Shown piece after piece: positions 25,424-34,064 of a stretch of 40,507 nucleotides of DNA; the first letter of the stretch is position 1; each line of letters begins with the position of its first letter. Below the pieces are notes generated by a model. It did no database searches, was not told the origin of the DNA, and saw only the letters and a list, made by a program, of their open reading frames with translations. Location of the stretch: the NCBI GenBank assembly GCA_003169735.1, contig PNAP01000048.1, positions 1 to 40,507 on the forward strand, given 5' to 3'. The stretch is from Chloroflexota bacterium. Its GTDB lineage: Bacteria; Chloroflexota; Limnocylindria; Limnocylindrales; CSP1-4. A program made the position numbers and the translations under genes.

Positions 25424-27858
25424 CCGACCGCAAGTCGCAGGTCCTGCTCGAGTTCCCGCTCATCCGCGCGCGGCTCGCCGAGCACGCCGCGTTCGGGCCA
25501 TCGCGGCGCCTGGCCGCGGCGCTCGAGCCCTCCGCCGATGCCATCATCGTTGCGCGTTCCCTCGACGAGACGGACCAGGCGCGAAGTCTCCTTTCAGAGC
25601 GCTCCGACGTCGGTGTCGGCGGCGCGCGGGACATCGGGCCGGCCGTGGAGCGTGCGGCGCGCGGCGGCCGCCTCGATCCGGCGGAGTTGCTCGACATCGC
25701 CATGACGCTCGTCGCCGCGACGCGGCTGGCTGACGTGCTGCGTGGCGAACACCGGCCGCTGCTCCATGAACTCGGCCGGCGCATCCAGCCGCTGCCGGCG
25801 CTGCGCAACCGCCTGGAGCAGAGCATCGACCCGGCCGGGGAGTTGCTGGACGGCGCGTCGCCGTCGCTCGGCGGGCTGCGCCGTGCCGTGCGTATCGCCT
25901 ATGAGCGGTTGCGTAGTCGACTCGAGGAGCTCGTGCATCGGAGCGAGGTCGGCAGCGCGCTCCAGGAACCGATCGTGACGTTGCGCAATGGCCGCTACGT
26001 GGTGCCGGTGCGGGCGGACGCACGCAGCAAGGTCAAGGGCATCGTGCACGACCAGTCGGGCAGCGGCCAGACGCTCTTCATCGAGCCACTCATCGCGGTC
26101 GAGATGGGCAACGCCTGGCGCGAGGCGCAGTTGAAGGCGGGGGCCGAGGAGGAGCGCATCCTCGATGAGCTGTCCACGCTCGTCGGCACGAACGCGGTCG
26201 CGCTGCGCGAGACGCTCGAGGCACTGGCCGTCTTCGACTTCTGGGCGTGCAAGGCGAACCTGGCGGCCGAGCTCGATGGCGTGCGGGCGGAGACCTCGGA
26301 GCGGCCCATCGTGGAACTCATCGCGGCTCGCCACCCGGGTCTGTCGGGGCGGGTCGTGCCAATCGACCTGCGCATCGGCGACGGCTACACGGCCGTCGTC
26401 ATCACGGGTCCCAACACCGGCGGCAAGACGGTCGCGCTTCGGACGCTCGGACTGCTCTCGCTGATGCACCAGTCCGGTCTGCACATACCCGCCGCTCCGG
26501 GCAGTCGCCTGCCGATCTTCCCCGATGTGTTCGCCGATATCGGCGACGAGCAGTCCGTGGCGCAGTCGCTGTCCACCTTCAGCGGCCACCTTCGCTCGAT
26601 CGTTCGCATCGTCGAGGTCGCCGGGCCGGGCTGCCTCGTCCTGCTCGATGAGCTCGGTGCTGGGACCGACCCGACCGAGGGCTCCGCGCTGGCCCAGGCG
26701 CTGCTCGACCACTTCATCCGTCGGGGCGCGCTGGTCGTCGCCACGACCCACTATGCCGAACTCAAGACCTACGCCCACAACACGCCGAGCGCGCGCAATG
26801 CATCGGTCGAGTTCGACCTCGAGACCCTCAGCCCGACCTACCGGCTGACCATCGGCCTGCCGGGCACCAGCCAGGCGTTCGCGATCTCCGAACGACTCGG
26901 CCTTCCGCCCGAACTGGTCAGCGATGCCCGCTCCCGACTGTCGCGAGCGCAACAGGAGTTCGAATCCACGCTGGCCTCGATCAAGGCCGCCGAATCGACC
27001 GTGGCCGAGGCCGTCGCTCGCGCTGCCGAAGCCGAGACCAAAGCGCGCCAGGCGCGGACCGAAGCCGAGGCCGAGCGAATCAGCGCCCGGCAGGAGCGGC
27101 GTGCCGCGCTCGATGCCGCGCGGGGTGAAGCAGAGACAGCCGTGGCCGCCATCCACGAAGAGATCGAGGCCACGCGACGCCTGCTCGTCCGAGAGACGAT
27201 CACGGAGGCTCGCCTTGACGACGCGATGCGGCGCCTCGAGGAACGCCTGGCGACGCTGCCGTCGCGAGCTCCGGCGCCGGCCGCGACCCGTCCCGCCCGA
27301 TGGCAGCCGGGCATGGCTGCGGCTACGCCGGCCGGCCTGGTCGGCCGCATCGTCTCGATCGATGCGAGCGGACGGCGAGCCACGCTCGAAGTGGGGGGGA
27401 TGCACGCCACGGTCGAGGTCGCCGACCTTGCCGGGATCGAGAGTGGCATCGGTGGCGAGGCGGCCGGCATTCCTCTGCGTGGCGCGGGCCTGCGAGGCGG
27501 GGCGGCCAAGGCCGCGGCCGACGAGCGACCCACGACCGGGCGCCGCGGCGAGTTCGGTGCCGAGGATCGCAGCGGGGGTCCCACCCGTGCCCGCAGCAAG
27601 GGCTCAGCGCCGCGCGCCATCCCGACCAGCCTCGACCTGCGCGGCGCACGTGTCGAGGAGGCGCTGGAGTTGCTGGACCGCTACATCGATCAGGCCGCGA
27701 CCGCCGAAGTCGGCCGCGTGACGGTCATCCACGGCCACGGCTCGGGCGCGTTGCGTGACGCCGTGCGCGAGCTCCTGGCGGCGCATCCCCTCGTGCGCGA
27801 GTTCCGCCCCGGCGAGCGCGGCGAAGGCGGCGACGGAGCGACCATCGTCAGTCTCTGA
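25420..27858 (+). CDS. mutS2: Endonuclease MutS2 (Smr domain)
   Basis: The 812-residue protein lacks the mismatch-recognition domain of MutS. It contains the MutS core (residues 1-320), an ABC ATPase (Walker A GPNTGGKT at 330-337; Walker B CLVLLDELGAGTDPTEGSA; VATTHYAELKTYAHN), and a long charged coiled coil (about 505-630). A KOW-like strand (AAATPAGLVGRIVSI) and a C-terminal Smr nuclease domain (SLDLRGARVEEALELLDRYI, VIHGHGSGALRDAV) follow. MutS2 suppresses recombination and in Bacillus also rescues collided ribosomes. GTG at 25420 overlaps the mpg stop. It is the last gene of the block begun by infC. Confidence 0.95.
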   Translation: MTDRKSQVLLEFPLIRARLAEHAAFGPSRRLAAALEPSADAIIVARSLDETDQARSLLSERSDVGVGGARDIGPAVERAARGGRLDPAELLDIAMTLVAATRLADVLRGEHRPLLHELGRRIQPLPALRNRLEQSIDPAGELLDGASPSLGGLRRAVRIAYERLRSRLEELVHRSEVGSALQEPIVTLRNGRYVVPVRADARSKVKGIVHDQSGSGQTLFIEPLIAVEMGNAWREAQLKAGAEEERILDELSTLVGTNAVALRETLEALAVFDFWACKANLAAELDGVRAETSERPIVELIAARHPGLSGRVVPIDLRIGDGYTAVVITGPNTGGKTVALRTLGLLSLMHQSGLHIPAAPGSRLPIFPDVFADIGDEQSVAQSLSTFSGHLRSIVRIVEVAGPGCLVLLDELGAGTDPTEGSALAQALLDHFIRRGALVVATTHYAELKTYAHNTPSARNASVEFDLETLSPTYRLTIGLPGTSQAFAISERLGLPPELVSDARSRLSRAQQEFESTLASIKAAESTVAEAVARAAEAETKARQARTEAEAERISARQERRAALDAARGEAETAVAAIHEEIEATRRLLVRETITEARLDDAMRRLEERLATLPSRAPAPAATRPARWQPGMAAATPAGLVGRIVSIDASGRRATLEVGGMHATVEVADLAGIESGIGGEAAGIPLRGAGLRGGAAKAAADERPTTGRRGEFGAEDRSGGPTRARSKGSAPRAIPTSLDLRGARVEEALELLDRYIDQAATAEVGRVTVIHGHGSGALRDAVRELLAAHPLVREFRPGERGEGGDGATIVSL

Positions 27859-27898
27859 GGTACGTTCCCGCGCCACCGGCCGTTCGCGGGCTACCCGC

Positions 27899-28069
27899 CC
27901 AGATGCAAACCCAGGTGGCACTCGGCGCGACGCGTCCCGCTGACGCCGCGCCGCAGAGGCGAGTCGCCTCAACCGTGAGCGTGGCCCGGATGCCTGGCCC
28001 GCCATCGACGGCAGGAAGGCTGGTTCCTCGCCTCTCGTAGTGCCGAGTGCTACGTAGGTTTGCGTCTGG
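27899..28069. repeat. 171-bp element bounded by 28-bp imperfect inverted repeats
   Basis: The ends CCAGATGCAAACCCAGGTGG... (27899-27926) and the reverse complement of 28042-28069 (CCAGACGCAAACCTACGTAG...) match at 24 of 28 positions. A second nested inverted repeat AGAGGCGAG/CTCGCCTCT (27955-27963 with 28027-28035) is perfect. No coding frame with family pattern is seen inside. No obvious target duplication was found in the flanks. It may be a MITE-like remnant or a large hairpin at the convergent junction of mutS2 and the PBP gene. No T-tract supports a simple terminator. Confidence 0.5.
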
Positions 28070-28270
28070 TCAGGTTGTGGGATCTGCCACGTATCCCTCG
28101 AACGCAGCACGTCGATTCTTGACGTCGTATTCGTGAACCACGTCCACGAACGCCTGCACGCCGCGAACAGCAGCGAAGCATGCCGGGTGGACGAGCACGA
28201 ACCCCGTCGTACGCAGGTCCTGGACGAACGGTATCCAGGTGGCCTGACCTACGGCGAGGCAGACGGCGTC
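28070..28270 (-). pseudogene. Orphan 3' coding fragment (unknown product)
   Basis: On the minus strand a frame ending in TGA (28070-28072) reads a natural-looking protein end: ATWIPFVQDLRTTGFVLVHP, then CFAAVRGVQAFVDVVHEYDV, then KNRRAAFEGYVADPTT. It is offset from the PBP frame and becomes convincing only just downstream of the PBP stop (28249-28251). Upstream it enters the PBP repeat tail, and no start codon with a ribosome site is visible. It abuts the inverted-repeat element. It may be the tail of a disrupted gene, or a chance frame. Product not recognised. Confidence 0.3.
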
Positions 28271-31140
28271 GGGGGTGGCTCCGTCGGCGGAGGAGTGGCA
28301 GTAGGCGTCGGCTTCTCGGTCGGAGTGGGTTTCTCGGTCGGCGTCGGGGTCGGTGTGGGCGTGGCGGTCGGGGGCGGCGTGATGACCGGGGTCGGCGTGG
28401 CCGTGGGCGGCGGGGTGATCTCCGGGGTCGGCGTCGCCGTCGGCGTGTCGGTCGGGAGCGCCGTCGGCGTCTCGCTCGGGGAGGCGCTCGGCGATTCGGA
28501 TGGGCTCGGGCTGAGCGACGGACTTCCCGATGGCGCCGCATCGCAGGAGAGGCTCGGTGCGAACGGCGCTCCCCAGCCGTCGTTGTATGGCGTGTAGAAC
28601 GACTCATAGAAGTAGCTCGTTGCCGTCGGATCCTTCTGGTCAGCGCCGCCGACGACGCCGACCCCGCGTTCCGCCCGAGTGATCCAGTCCTGGTCGGCCG
28701 CCTGCCAGGTCGGATGATCGGCATCGACGTTCGCCAATTGGAGGACACCCTTGGTGGTCGGCGTGCCCGCGCATCCGTCGTGCCACAGATAATCGTTGCC
28801 GGCCGCATCGGTGATGATCGGCAGCCCGGTGATGTACGGATCCTTGCCCGGAACGGTGCCGTTGATGTACAGCTCGGTCACCTGCTTGTTCGAGTAGCCA
28901 CTCGACTGGTATCCGGTGGTGGCATCGACCTGCGCCTCCACCAACCCGTCCGGGCGGGCGAACTGGTTGATCGCCCAGTTCTTGGTGACGTCCTGCAGGA
29001 AATCGGACCAGAGTGGCGCCGCCACCTGCGTGGAGAAGACCTCGTTGCCCGGCGTGCTGACCGGCGTCGCGTCGCTGTTGCCGACCCAGGCGCCGACCAC
29101 CAGGGCGTACTCGCCGTTGGCGCGCCCCGCGGCGTCCGGCGGCGCGATGTAGCCGTACGCGTTGAGATCCTTGGTGTCGTTGTTGGTGCCGGTCTTGAGC
29201 GTCGCAGGGCGGGGCTTGCCGCCCGGTCCCGTCAGGCCGAAGACGCCCCAGATCGGGTTCTGGGAAACGCGCGTATTGCCAGCCAGGATGTTGGTCACGA
29301 TGTAGGCCGCCTGGGGCGTCACGACCGGCGTCGGGGTCGGTGGGGCCGCCGGCGGGATGACGTTCGCGCCGGTCGAGTCGGTGACCGACAGGATGGTCGT
29401 GCGCGGCACGTACTGCCCGCCGTTGGCGAGCGTGCCGTACGCGGTGGCGAGATCGGCCGGGTGGACCTCGAGCGTGCCGAGGGTCATCGACAGCCCCGCG
29501 TTCGCCTGGGCCGTGTCCTGGAAGGTCATGCCGAACTTCTGGGCCATGCCGAAGACGTTGTCGACACCGTTGATGGCGAGTGCCTTGACGGCCGGGATGT
29601 TGAGCGAGAACTGGAGCGCATCGCTGAGACGGATCGGCCCGCGCTCGAGGTTGTCGGCGTCGTGGGGCGTATATCCGCCACCGAAATCGGTGGTCACGTC
29701 CATGAACATCGTCGACGCGGTCAACGTCCGGTCATTGATGCCGGTGACGTAATTGAACGGCTTGAACGCGGAGCCGGGTTGTCGCCAGCCGTTGCCGAGC
29801 ACGTCGAACTGGGGCTGGAACTTCGGGCCGATGCCACTCGTGGCGTAGTAATCCGCCGAGCCGACGTATGCGATGACCTGCCCTGTCTGATAGTCGAGCG
29901 CGATCATCGCGCCGTTGTGGACGTCCTTGTCGCGCAGGTCGCGCATCCACGGCAGGTACGGGACCTGGATCGAGTCCGCGTAGGCCTTCGGCGCCGCCGT
30001 TTGGGGCAGGATGGCCGCTGCCTTGACCCATTTCTCGGCGGAGGCCTGGATGGTCGGGTCAAGCGTCGTCACGATCTTCAGGCCGCCCGCCTCGAACTGC
30101 GCGCAGGTGGAGGCGCCGGGGCAGAGGTCCTGCGTCAGCTCATCGCGCACTGCCCACACGAACTGTGGCGCGATCCAGGTCGGGGTGGTCTGCGCCACCA
30201 GCACGACCGGTTCTGCCTCCGCGGCGACGTAATCCGCGTCGGTGTAGGTGTCGCCGCTGAGGACGCGCCGCGACGGATCGTTGCGCAGCAGTTCCAGGAT
30301 GTAGTTGCGACGCACGACGATGGGTGAGTCCGCCGGCACGACCAGCTGGCCGAGGTCGTCCGTGACGGCGTTGCGGACCAGGTCGTAGTCGCTCGGCGAC
30401 TGGGGCAACGCCGCCAGGATGGCCGCCTGGGCGAGCGTCAGCAGCTTGAGATCGGTGACACCGAAGTAGCTCGTCGCCGCAGCGAGCACGCCGTAGCTGT
30501 TGTTGCCGTAGAAGTTCTGGTTGAGATACGCGGTGATGATGGCCTGCTTGCCGGCCACGCCCGGGTTCGCCTCGGTCACGCGGATCGACTGGATGATCTC
30601 CTTGAGCTTGCGCTCGACCTCGCGGCCCGGCGTGTCGACGAGGCCCGGATCGAGCAGCCGCTCGCGCACCAGCTGCTGCGTGATGGTCGAGGCGCCGCGA
30701 GCGTTGCCGCGCAGCGAGTCGACGCCGGCGACGATGATGCCGAGCGGGTCGAAGCCGGTGTTCGTCCAGAAGGTCTTGTCCTCGGTGCCGGTGGTGGCAT
30801 CGATGAGGATGGGCGGGATCTGGTCGAAGGTGACGACGTCGCGCTTCTCACCCGAGTTGAAGCTGGCCAGCACCGTCGTGCCGTCCCGGGCATACACGAT
30901 CGATTCCTGCTGGAACTGGAGCGAAGTGAGGTCGTGCGGGTCGGGCAAACCCTGGCTGTACGAGGCGAACACGCCGACGACCACCAGGAACCCGATGATG
31001 GCGACGAGCGCCATCGAGCCGTAGAGGAAGAGCGAAAGGCCGACGAGCGCGCGGCGGGCTCCGACATCTCGATCCCGGCCGTCCGTGGCACGCACCTCGC
31101 GTCGCGCGGGGCTGCTCTGCATGTCGAGGGACTCTAGCAT
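28249..31140 (-). CDS. Class A penicillin-binding protein (transglycosylase/transpeptidase)
   Basis: About 963 residues with one N-terminal membrane helix (SMALVAIIGFLVVVGVFASY). The GT51 transglycosylase carries the catalytic Glu in GTEDKTFWTNTGFDPLGI (E120) and GASTITQQLVRE. The transpeptidase carries SAFK (457-460), SLN and KTG (649-651). It polymerises and cross-links peptidoglycan outside the membrane. The C-terminal roughly 115 residues are a low-complexity SPSP/TPTP/EKPTPT tail. Starts at 31149 (GTG), 31140 (ATG) and 31122 (ATG) are all possible; none has a strong ribosome site. It is divergent from tyrS, whose ATG is at 31150. Confidence 0.93.
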   Translation of the reverse strand: MLESLDMQSSPARREVRATDGRDRDVGARRALVGLSLFLYGSMALVAIIGFLVVVGVFASYSQGLPDPHDLTSLQFQQESIVYARDGTTVLASFNSGEKRDVVTFDQIPPILIDATTGTEDKTFWTNTGFDPLGIIVAGVDSLRGNARGASTITQQLVRERLLDPGLVDTPGREVERKLKEIIQSIRVTEANPGVAGKQAIITAYLNQNFYGNNSYGVLAAATSYFGVTDLKLLTLAQAAILAALPQSPSDYDLVRNAVTDDLGQLVVPADSPIVVRRNYILELLRNDPSRRVLSGDTYTDADYVAAEAEPVVLVAQTTPTWIAPQFVWAVRDELTQDLCPGASTCAQFEAGGLKIVTTLDPTIQASAEKWVKAAAILPQTAAPKAYADSIQVPYLPWMRDLRDKDVHNGAMIALDYQTGQVIAYVGSADYYATSGIGPKFQPQFDVLGNGWRQPGSAFKPFNYVTGINDRTLTASTMFMDVTTDFGGGYTPHDADNLERGPIRLSDALQFSLNIPAVKALAINGVDNVFGMAQKFGMTFQDTAQANAGLSMTLGTLEVHPADLATAYGTLANGGQYVPRTTILSVTDSTGANVIPPAAPPTPTPVVTPQAAYIVTNILAGNTRVSQNPIWGVFGLTGPGGKPRPATLKTGTNNDTKDLNAYGYIAPPDAAGRANGEYALVVGAWVGNSDATPVSTPGNEVFSTQVAAPLWSDFLQDVTKNWAINQFARPDGLVEAQVDATTGYQSSGYSNKQVTELYINGTVPGKDPYITGLPIITDAAGNDYLWHDGCAGTPTTKGVLQLANVDADHPTWQAADQDWITRAERGVGVVGGADQKDPTATSYFYESFYTPYNDGWGAPFAPSLSCDAAPSGSPSLSPSPSESPSASPSETPTALPTDTPTATPTPEITPPPTATPTPVITPPPTATPTPTPTPTEKPTPTEKPTPTATPPPTEPPPTPSASP
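28252..28600 (-). repeat. Low-complexity Pro/Ser/Thr repeat tail of the PBP
   Basis: On the coding strand the DNA consists of short degenerate repeats encoding SPSP, TPTP, PPPTATPTP and EKPTPT units. The complement has long Gly/Val repeats that give a spurious open frame on the plus strand. Such tails usually cross or interact with the cell wall; the tract is prone to length variation. Confidence 0.75.
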
Positions 31141-31145
31141 AGGGG
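31135..31145 (+). promoter_or_regulatory. Possible -10 / ribosome site for tyrS
   Basis: TAGCAT (31135-31140) is positioned 9 bp before the tyrS ATG, so transcription may begin close to the start codon. AGGGG (31141-31145) lies 4 nt before the ATG and could act as a weak ribosome site. The same segment holds the candidate PBP start on the other strand. Confidence 0.35.
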
Positions 31146-31149
31146 TCAC

Positions 31150-32430
31150 ATGACGACGTCCAGCGACCTGATCACCGAACTCGAATGGCGCGGCCTTGCC
31201 CAGGAGCGTTCACACGGCCTTGACGCGCGGCTGGCGCGCGGGCCGATCAGCGGCTACATCGGCTTCGACGCGAGCGCCACGTCGCTGCACGTCGGCCACC
31301 TGTTGCAGGTCTTCCTGCTGACACACCTGCAACGTGCCGGCGGCCGGCCGGTCGTCGTCATCGGCGGCGCCACGGGCATGATCGGCGATCCGTCCGGTAA
31401 GAGCGGCGAGCGCAAGCTGCTGGACGACGAGACCATCGCGGCGAATGCCACCGCGATCCGCGGTCAGTTGGAACGTTTCCTGGACTTCTCGCCTGGACCC
31501 ACCGAGCCACTCGTCGTCGACAACCGCGACTGGCTGGCGCGCTACTCGATGCTCGACTTCCTGCGCGAGATCGGCAAGTTCTTCTCCATTCCGTACATGC
31601 TCGCGAAGGACTCCGTCCAGGCACGCCTGGCGGCCGGCATGTCCTTCACCGAATTCAGCTATATGACCCTCCAGGCGACCGACTTCCTGCATCTCTACCG
31701 GGACCGCGGCGTGGAGCTCCAGCTGGGCGGCGCCGATCAGTGGGGCAATATCACGGCCGGCCTGGAACTCATCCGACGGTTGGATGAGCGCGAGGGAGGG
31801 GCTGAGCCGCCGGCTTTCGGCCTGGTCAGCCCGCTGCTCCTGACCCGCTCAGGGGTGAAGATGGGTAAGTCCGAGCGCGGCGCCATCTTCCTCGATCCCA
31901 CGCTGACCAGCCCGTACGAGTTCTACCAGTACTGGCTCAATGACGACGATGCGCTGGTCCTCCAGCACCTGCGTTGGCTCACCCTGCTGACCCAGACGGA
32001 GATCACGCCCATCGCCGCCGAGCACGCCGCGCATCCCGACGCGCGGCCCGGCCAGAGAGCGCTGGCGTTCGATCTGACCGCGCGCATCCACGGCCGTGAG
32101 GAAGCCGACCGGCAGGTCCGCGTGGCGGCAGCAGCCTTCTCCGGCGACGCGGTCGATGACGGCGAGGTCCTTGAAGTACTGCATCGCGAGGTCGGTGGCT
32201 TCGACCTGACCGACGAGCTGTTGCGTGGCGATGCCCTGGCCCTGGCGATCGCCAGCGGCCTGTACGCATCCAACGGAGAGGCACGTCGCGCCATCACGCA
32301 GGGCGGCGTGTCCATCAACGACATCCGCATCGCCACGCTTGACGCCCCGCTGCCCCAGCTTGTCGCTGACCGCTATCTTCTCGTCCGAGCCGGCAAGAAG
32401 CGCCTGACGGTCGGCCGTCGCCCGTCGTGA
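31150..32430 (+). CDS. tyrS: Tyrosyl-tRNA synthetase
   Basis: The 426-residue class I enzyme has the HIGH-like motif LHVGH (H47-H50), ADQWGNITAGLELI in the tyrosine pocket, and the KMSKS-like loop KMGKS (237-241). The C-terminal S4 RNA-binding domain (EARRAITQGGVSINDIRI) completes the bacterial TyrRS layout. It charges tRNA-Tyr. It is transcribed divergently from the PBP gene and is followed after 77 bp by a lipoprotein gene. Confidence 0.95.
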   Translation: MTTSSDLITELEWRGLAQERSHGLDARLARGPISGYIGFDASATSLHVGHLLQVFLLTHLQRAGGRPVVVIGGATGMIGDPSGKSGERKLLDDETIAANATAIRGQLERFLDFSPGPTEPLVVDNRDWLARYSMLDFLREIGKFFSIPYMLAKDSVQARLAAGMSFTEFSYMTLQATDFLHLYRDRGVELQLGGADQWGNITAGLELIRRLDEREGGAEPPAFGLVSPLLLTRSGVKMGKSERGAIFLDPTLTSPYEFYQYWLNDDDALVLQHLRWLTLLTQTEITPIAAEHAAHPDARPGQRALAFDLTARIHGREEADRQVRVAAAAFSGDAVDDGEVLEVLHREVGGFDLTDELLRGDALALAIASGLYASNGEARRAITQGGVSINDIRIATLDAPLPQLVADRYLLVRAGKKRLTVGRRPS

Positions 32431-32507
32431 CGGCCATCGGGTAAAGGATCCGTGACCCGATCTTGACCCCGTCGGGGTTGGATCGCGGCGCGCGTGGAGG
32501 TTTGATA

Positions 32508-34064
32508 GTGAATGTGGGACGGCGTCGGCGCTTGGTGGAGGGGCTCGCGCTCGCCTCGATCACCGTCCTGGCCTGCAACGGCCCGGTGTCCGTTCCGGCC
32601 AGCCCGACGGCGTCACCCGGCTCGACCGCCTCGGGGTCGACGGCCTCGGGGTCGCCCACCCTGAGCTATCAGCCCACCTCGGGGTCGCCCACCCCGAGCT
32701 ATCAGCCCACCCTGCCGTTGGGCGGCATCCACAAGATCCAGCACGTGGTCATGATCATGCAGGAGAACCGATCCTTCGATCAGTACTTCGGCACCTTCCC
32801 CGGCGCCGACGGCATCCCGATGACCAACGGCATCCCGACCGTGTGCGTCCCGGACCCGATCACCAGCACTTGCGTGACCCCGTTCCACGACACCAAGGAT
32901 GTCGACCATGGCGGTCCCCATGGCGCGTCCAATGCGACCGCCGACATCGACGGCGGCACGATGGACGGCTTCATCGGCCAGGCCGAGGCGATGGCGGCGA
33001 ATCAATGCACCGATCCGTTCGACCCCGAATGTAACCAGAGCCAGGCCGACCGCGATGTGATGGGCTATCACGACGCCGATGAGATCCCGAATTACTGGAC
33101 CTATGCGCAGCAGTTCGTCCTGCAGGACCACATGTTCGAGCCGGTCGCGACATGGAGCCTGCCCGTCCACCTGGCGATGGTCTCCGGCTGGTCAGCCATG
33201 TGCGATGTGCGCGGCGTTGCATCGAGTTGCCACTCGGATATCGACTACCCCAACACGCCCATCTCCAACCCCGACTACCCGTGGACCGACCTGACCTACC
33301 TCCTCCACGGAGCTGGTGTCTCGTGGGCCTACTACGTCGCCAACGGCACGCAGCCTGACTGCGCCGACGACTCGGCGGAGACGTGCGCTCCGGTCGCCCA
33401 GAAGGCGGGCACGCCCGACATCTGGGACCCGCTGCCCGGCTTCGACACGGTCCAGCAGGACGGACAGCTGGGCAACATCGAGGGCCTCCAGAAGTTCTTC
33501 GCCGCAGCCAGCTCCGGAAACCTGCCGGCGGTCAGCTGGGTCATCCCCAATGGCAAGGACAGCGAGCATCCGCCGGCCAGCATCGCCGCTGGGCAGGCCT
33601 ACGTGACGACGGTGATCAACGCCATCATGCAGAGCCCGGATTGGTCGAGCACGGCCATCTTCCTGGCGTGGGATGACTGGGGCGGCTTCTACGACCACGT
33701 CGTGCCGCCGGTGGTCGACGCCAACGGGTACGGCCTGCGCGTGCCCGGTCTGGTCATCAGCCCGTACGCGCAGTCCGGCCTGATCGACCATCAGCAGCTC
33801 AGCTTCGATGCCTACCTCAAGTTCATCGAGGACGACTTCCTGGGTGGTGCGCGCATCGACCCGACCACGGACGGTCGACCCGACACTCGACCGGACGTGC
33901 GCGAGAACGATCCCAATCTAGGCGATCTGCAGAAGGACTTCGACTTCGGTCAGGTCCCTCGCCCGCCGGTCGTGCTCGCTCCTCGACCCGTCCTCCCGGC
34001 CCCGCCACCATCGGCCGTGCCGTCGGGGGCTGCGGCTACGGGTGACGCGTCGCCGAGTCCGTGA
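32508..34064 (+). CDS. Phosphoesterase-family lipoprotein (acid phosphatase / phospholipase C-like)
   Basis: The 518-residue protein has a basic N-terminus, a hydrophobic segment and a lipobox-like VLAC (Cys 23). A Ser/Pro/Thr linker containing a 33-bp tandem duplication follows. The catalytic domain starts at [17 protein letters not shown], the metal-binding signature of the phosphoesterase family (acid phosphatases, phospholipases C). [14 protein letters not shown] and [14 protein letters not shown] supply further metal ligands. It should hydrolyse phosphate esters outside the cell. GTG at 32508 is chosen because GGAGG lies 7 nt upstream; an in-frame TTG at 32463 has none. The 3' end overlaps the convergent hisC by 29 bp. 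Confidence 0.87.
   Translation: MNVGRRRRLVEGLALASITVLACNGPVSVPASPTASPGSTASGSTASGSPTLSYQPTSGSPTPSYQPTLPLGGIHKIQHVVMIMQENRSFDQYFGTFPGADGIPMTNGIPTVCVPDPITSTCVTPFHDTKDVDHGGPHGASNATADIDGGTMDGFIGQAEAMAANQCTDPFDPECNQSQADRDVMGYHDADEIPNYWTYAQQFVLQDHMFEPVATWSLPVHLAMVSGWSAMCDVRGVASSCHSDIDYPNTPISNPDYPWTDLTYLLHGAGVSWAYYVANGTQPDCADDSAETCAPVAQKAGTPDIWDPLPGFDTVQQDGQLGNIEGLQKFFAAASSGNLPAVSWVIPNGKDSEHPPASIAAGQAYVTTVINAIMQSPDWSSTAIFLAWDDWGGFYDHVVPPVVDANGYGLRVPGLVISPYAQSGLIDHQQLSFDAYLKFIEDDFLGGARIDPTTDGRPDTRPDVRENDPNLGDLQKDFDFGQVPRPPVVLAPRPVLPAPPPSAVPSGAAATGDASPSP
32644..32709 (+). repeat. 33-bp tandem duplication in phosphoesterase linker
   Basis: Two direct copies (32644-32676 and 32677-32709) differ at a single base in CTGAG/CCGAG and encode [11 protein letters not shown] and [11 protein letters not shown]-type units. 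The unit length is 11 codons, so the frame is kept. Shorter related TCGGGGTCG units precede it. Confidence 0.85.

Noticed and set aside
25594-27405. 603-codon minus-strand frame in mutS2
   Set aside because: Mirror frame of the MutS2 coding sequence with no recognisable protein features.
28262-28545. CRISPR-like short repeats
   Set aside because: No constant repeat with unique spacers; it is the degenerate codon repeat of the PBP tail.
28133-28597. Plus-strand frame with Gly/Val repeats beside the PBP end
   Set aside because: It is the complement of the Pro/Thr tail; its N-terminal part is charged and unpatterned compared with the minus-strand reading.
28180-30327. 715-codon plus-strand frame across the PBP gene
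   Set aside because: Antisense shadow: Arg/Gly-rich, no motifs, and the minus-strand PBP has all catalytic signatures.
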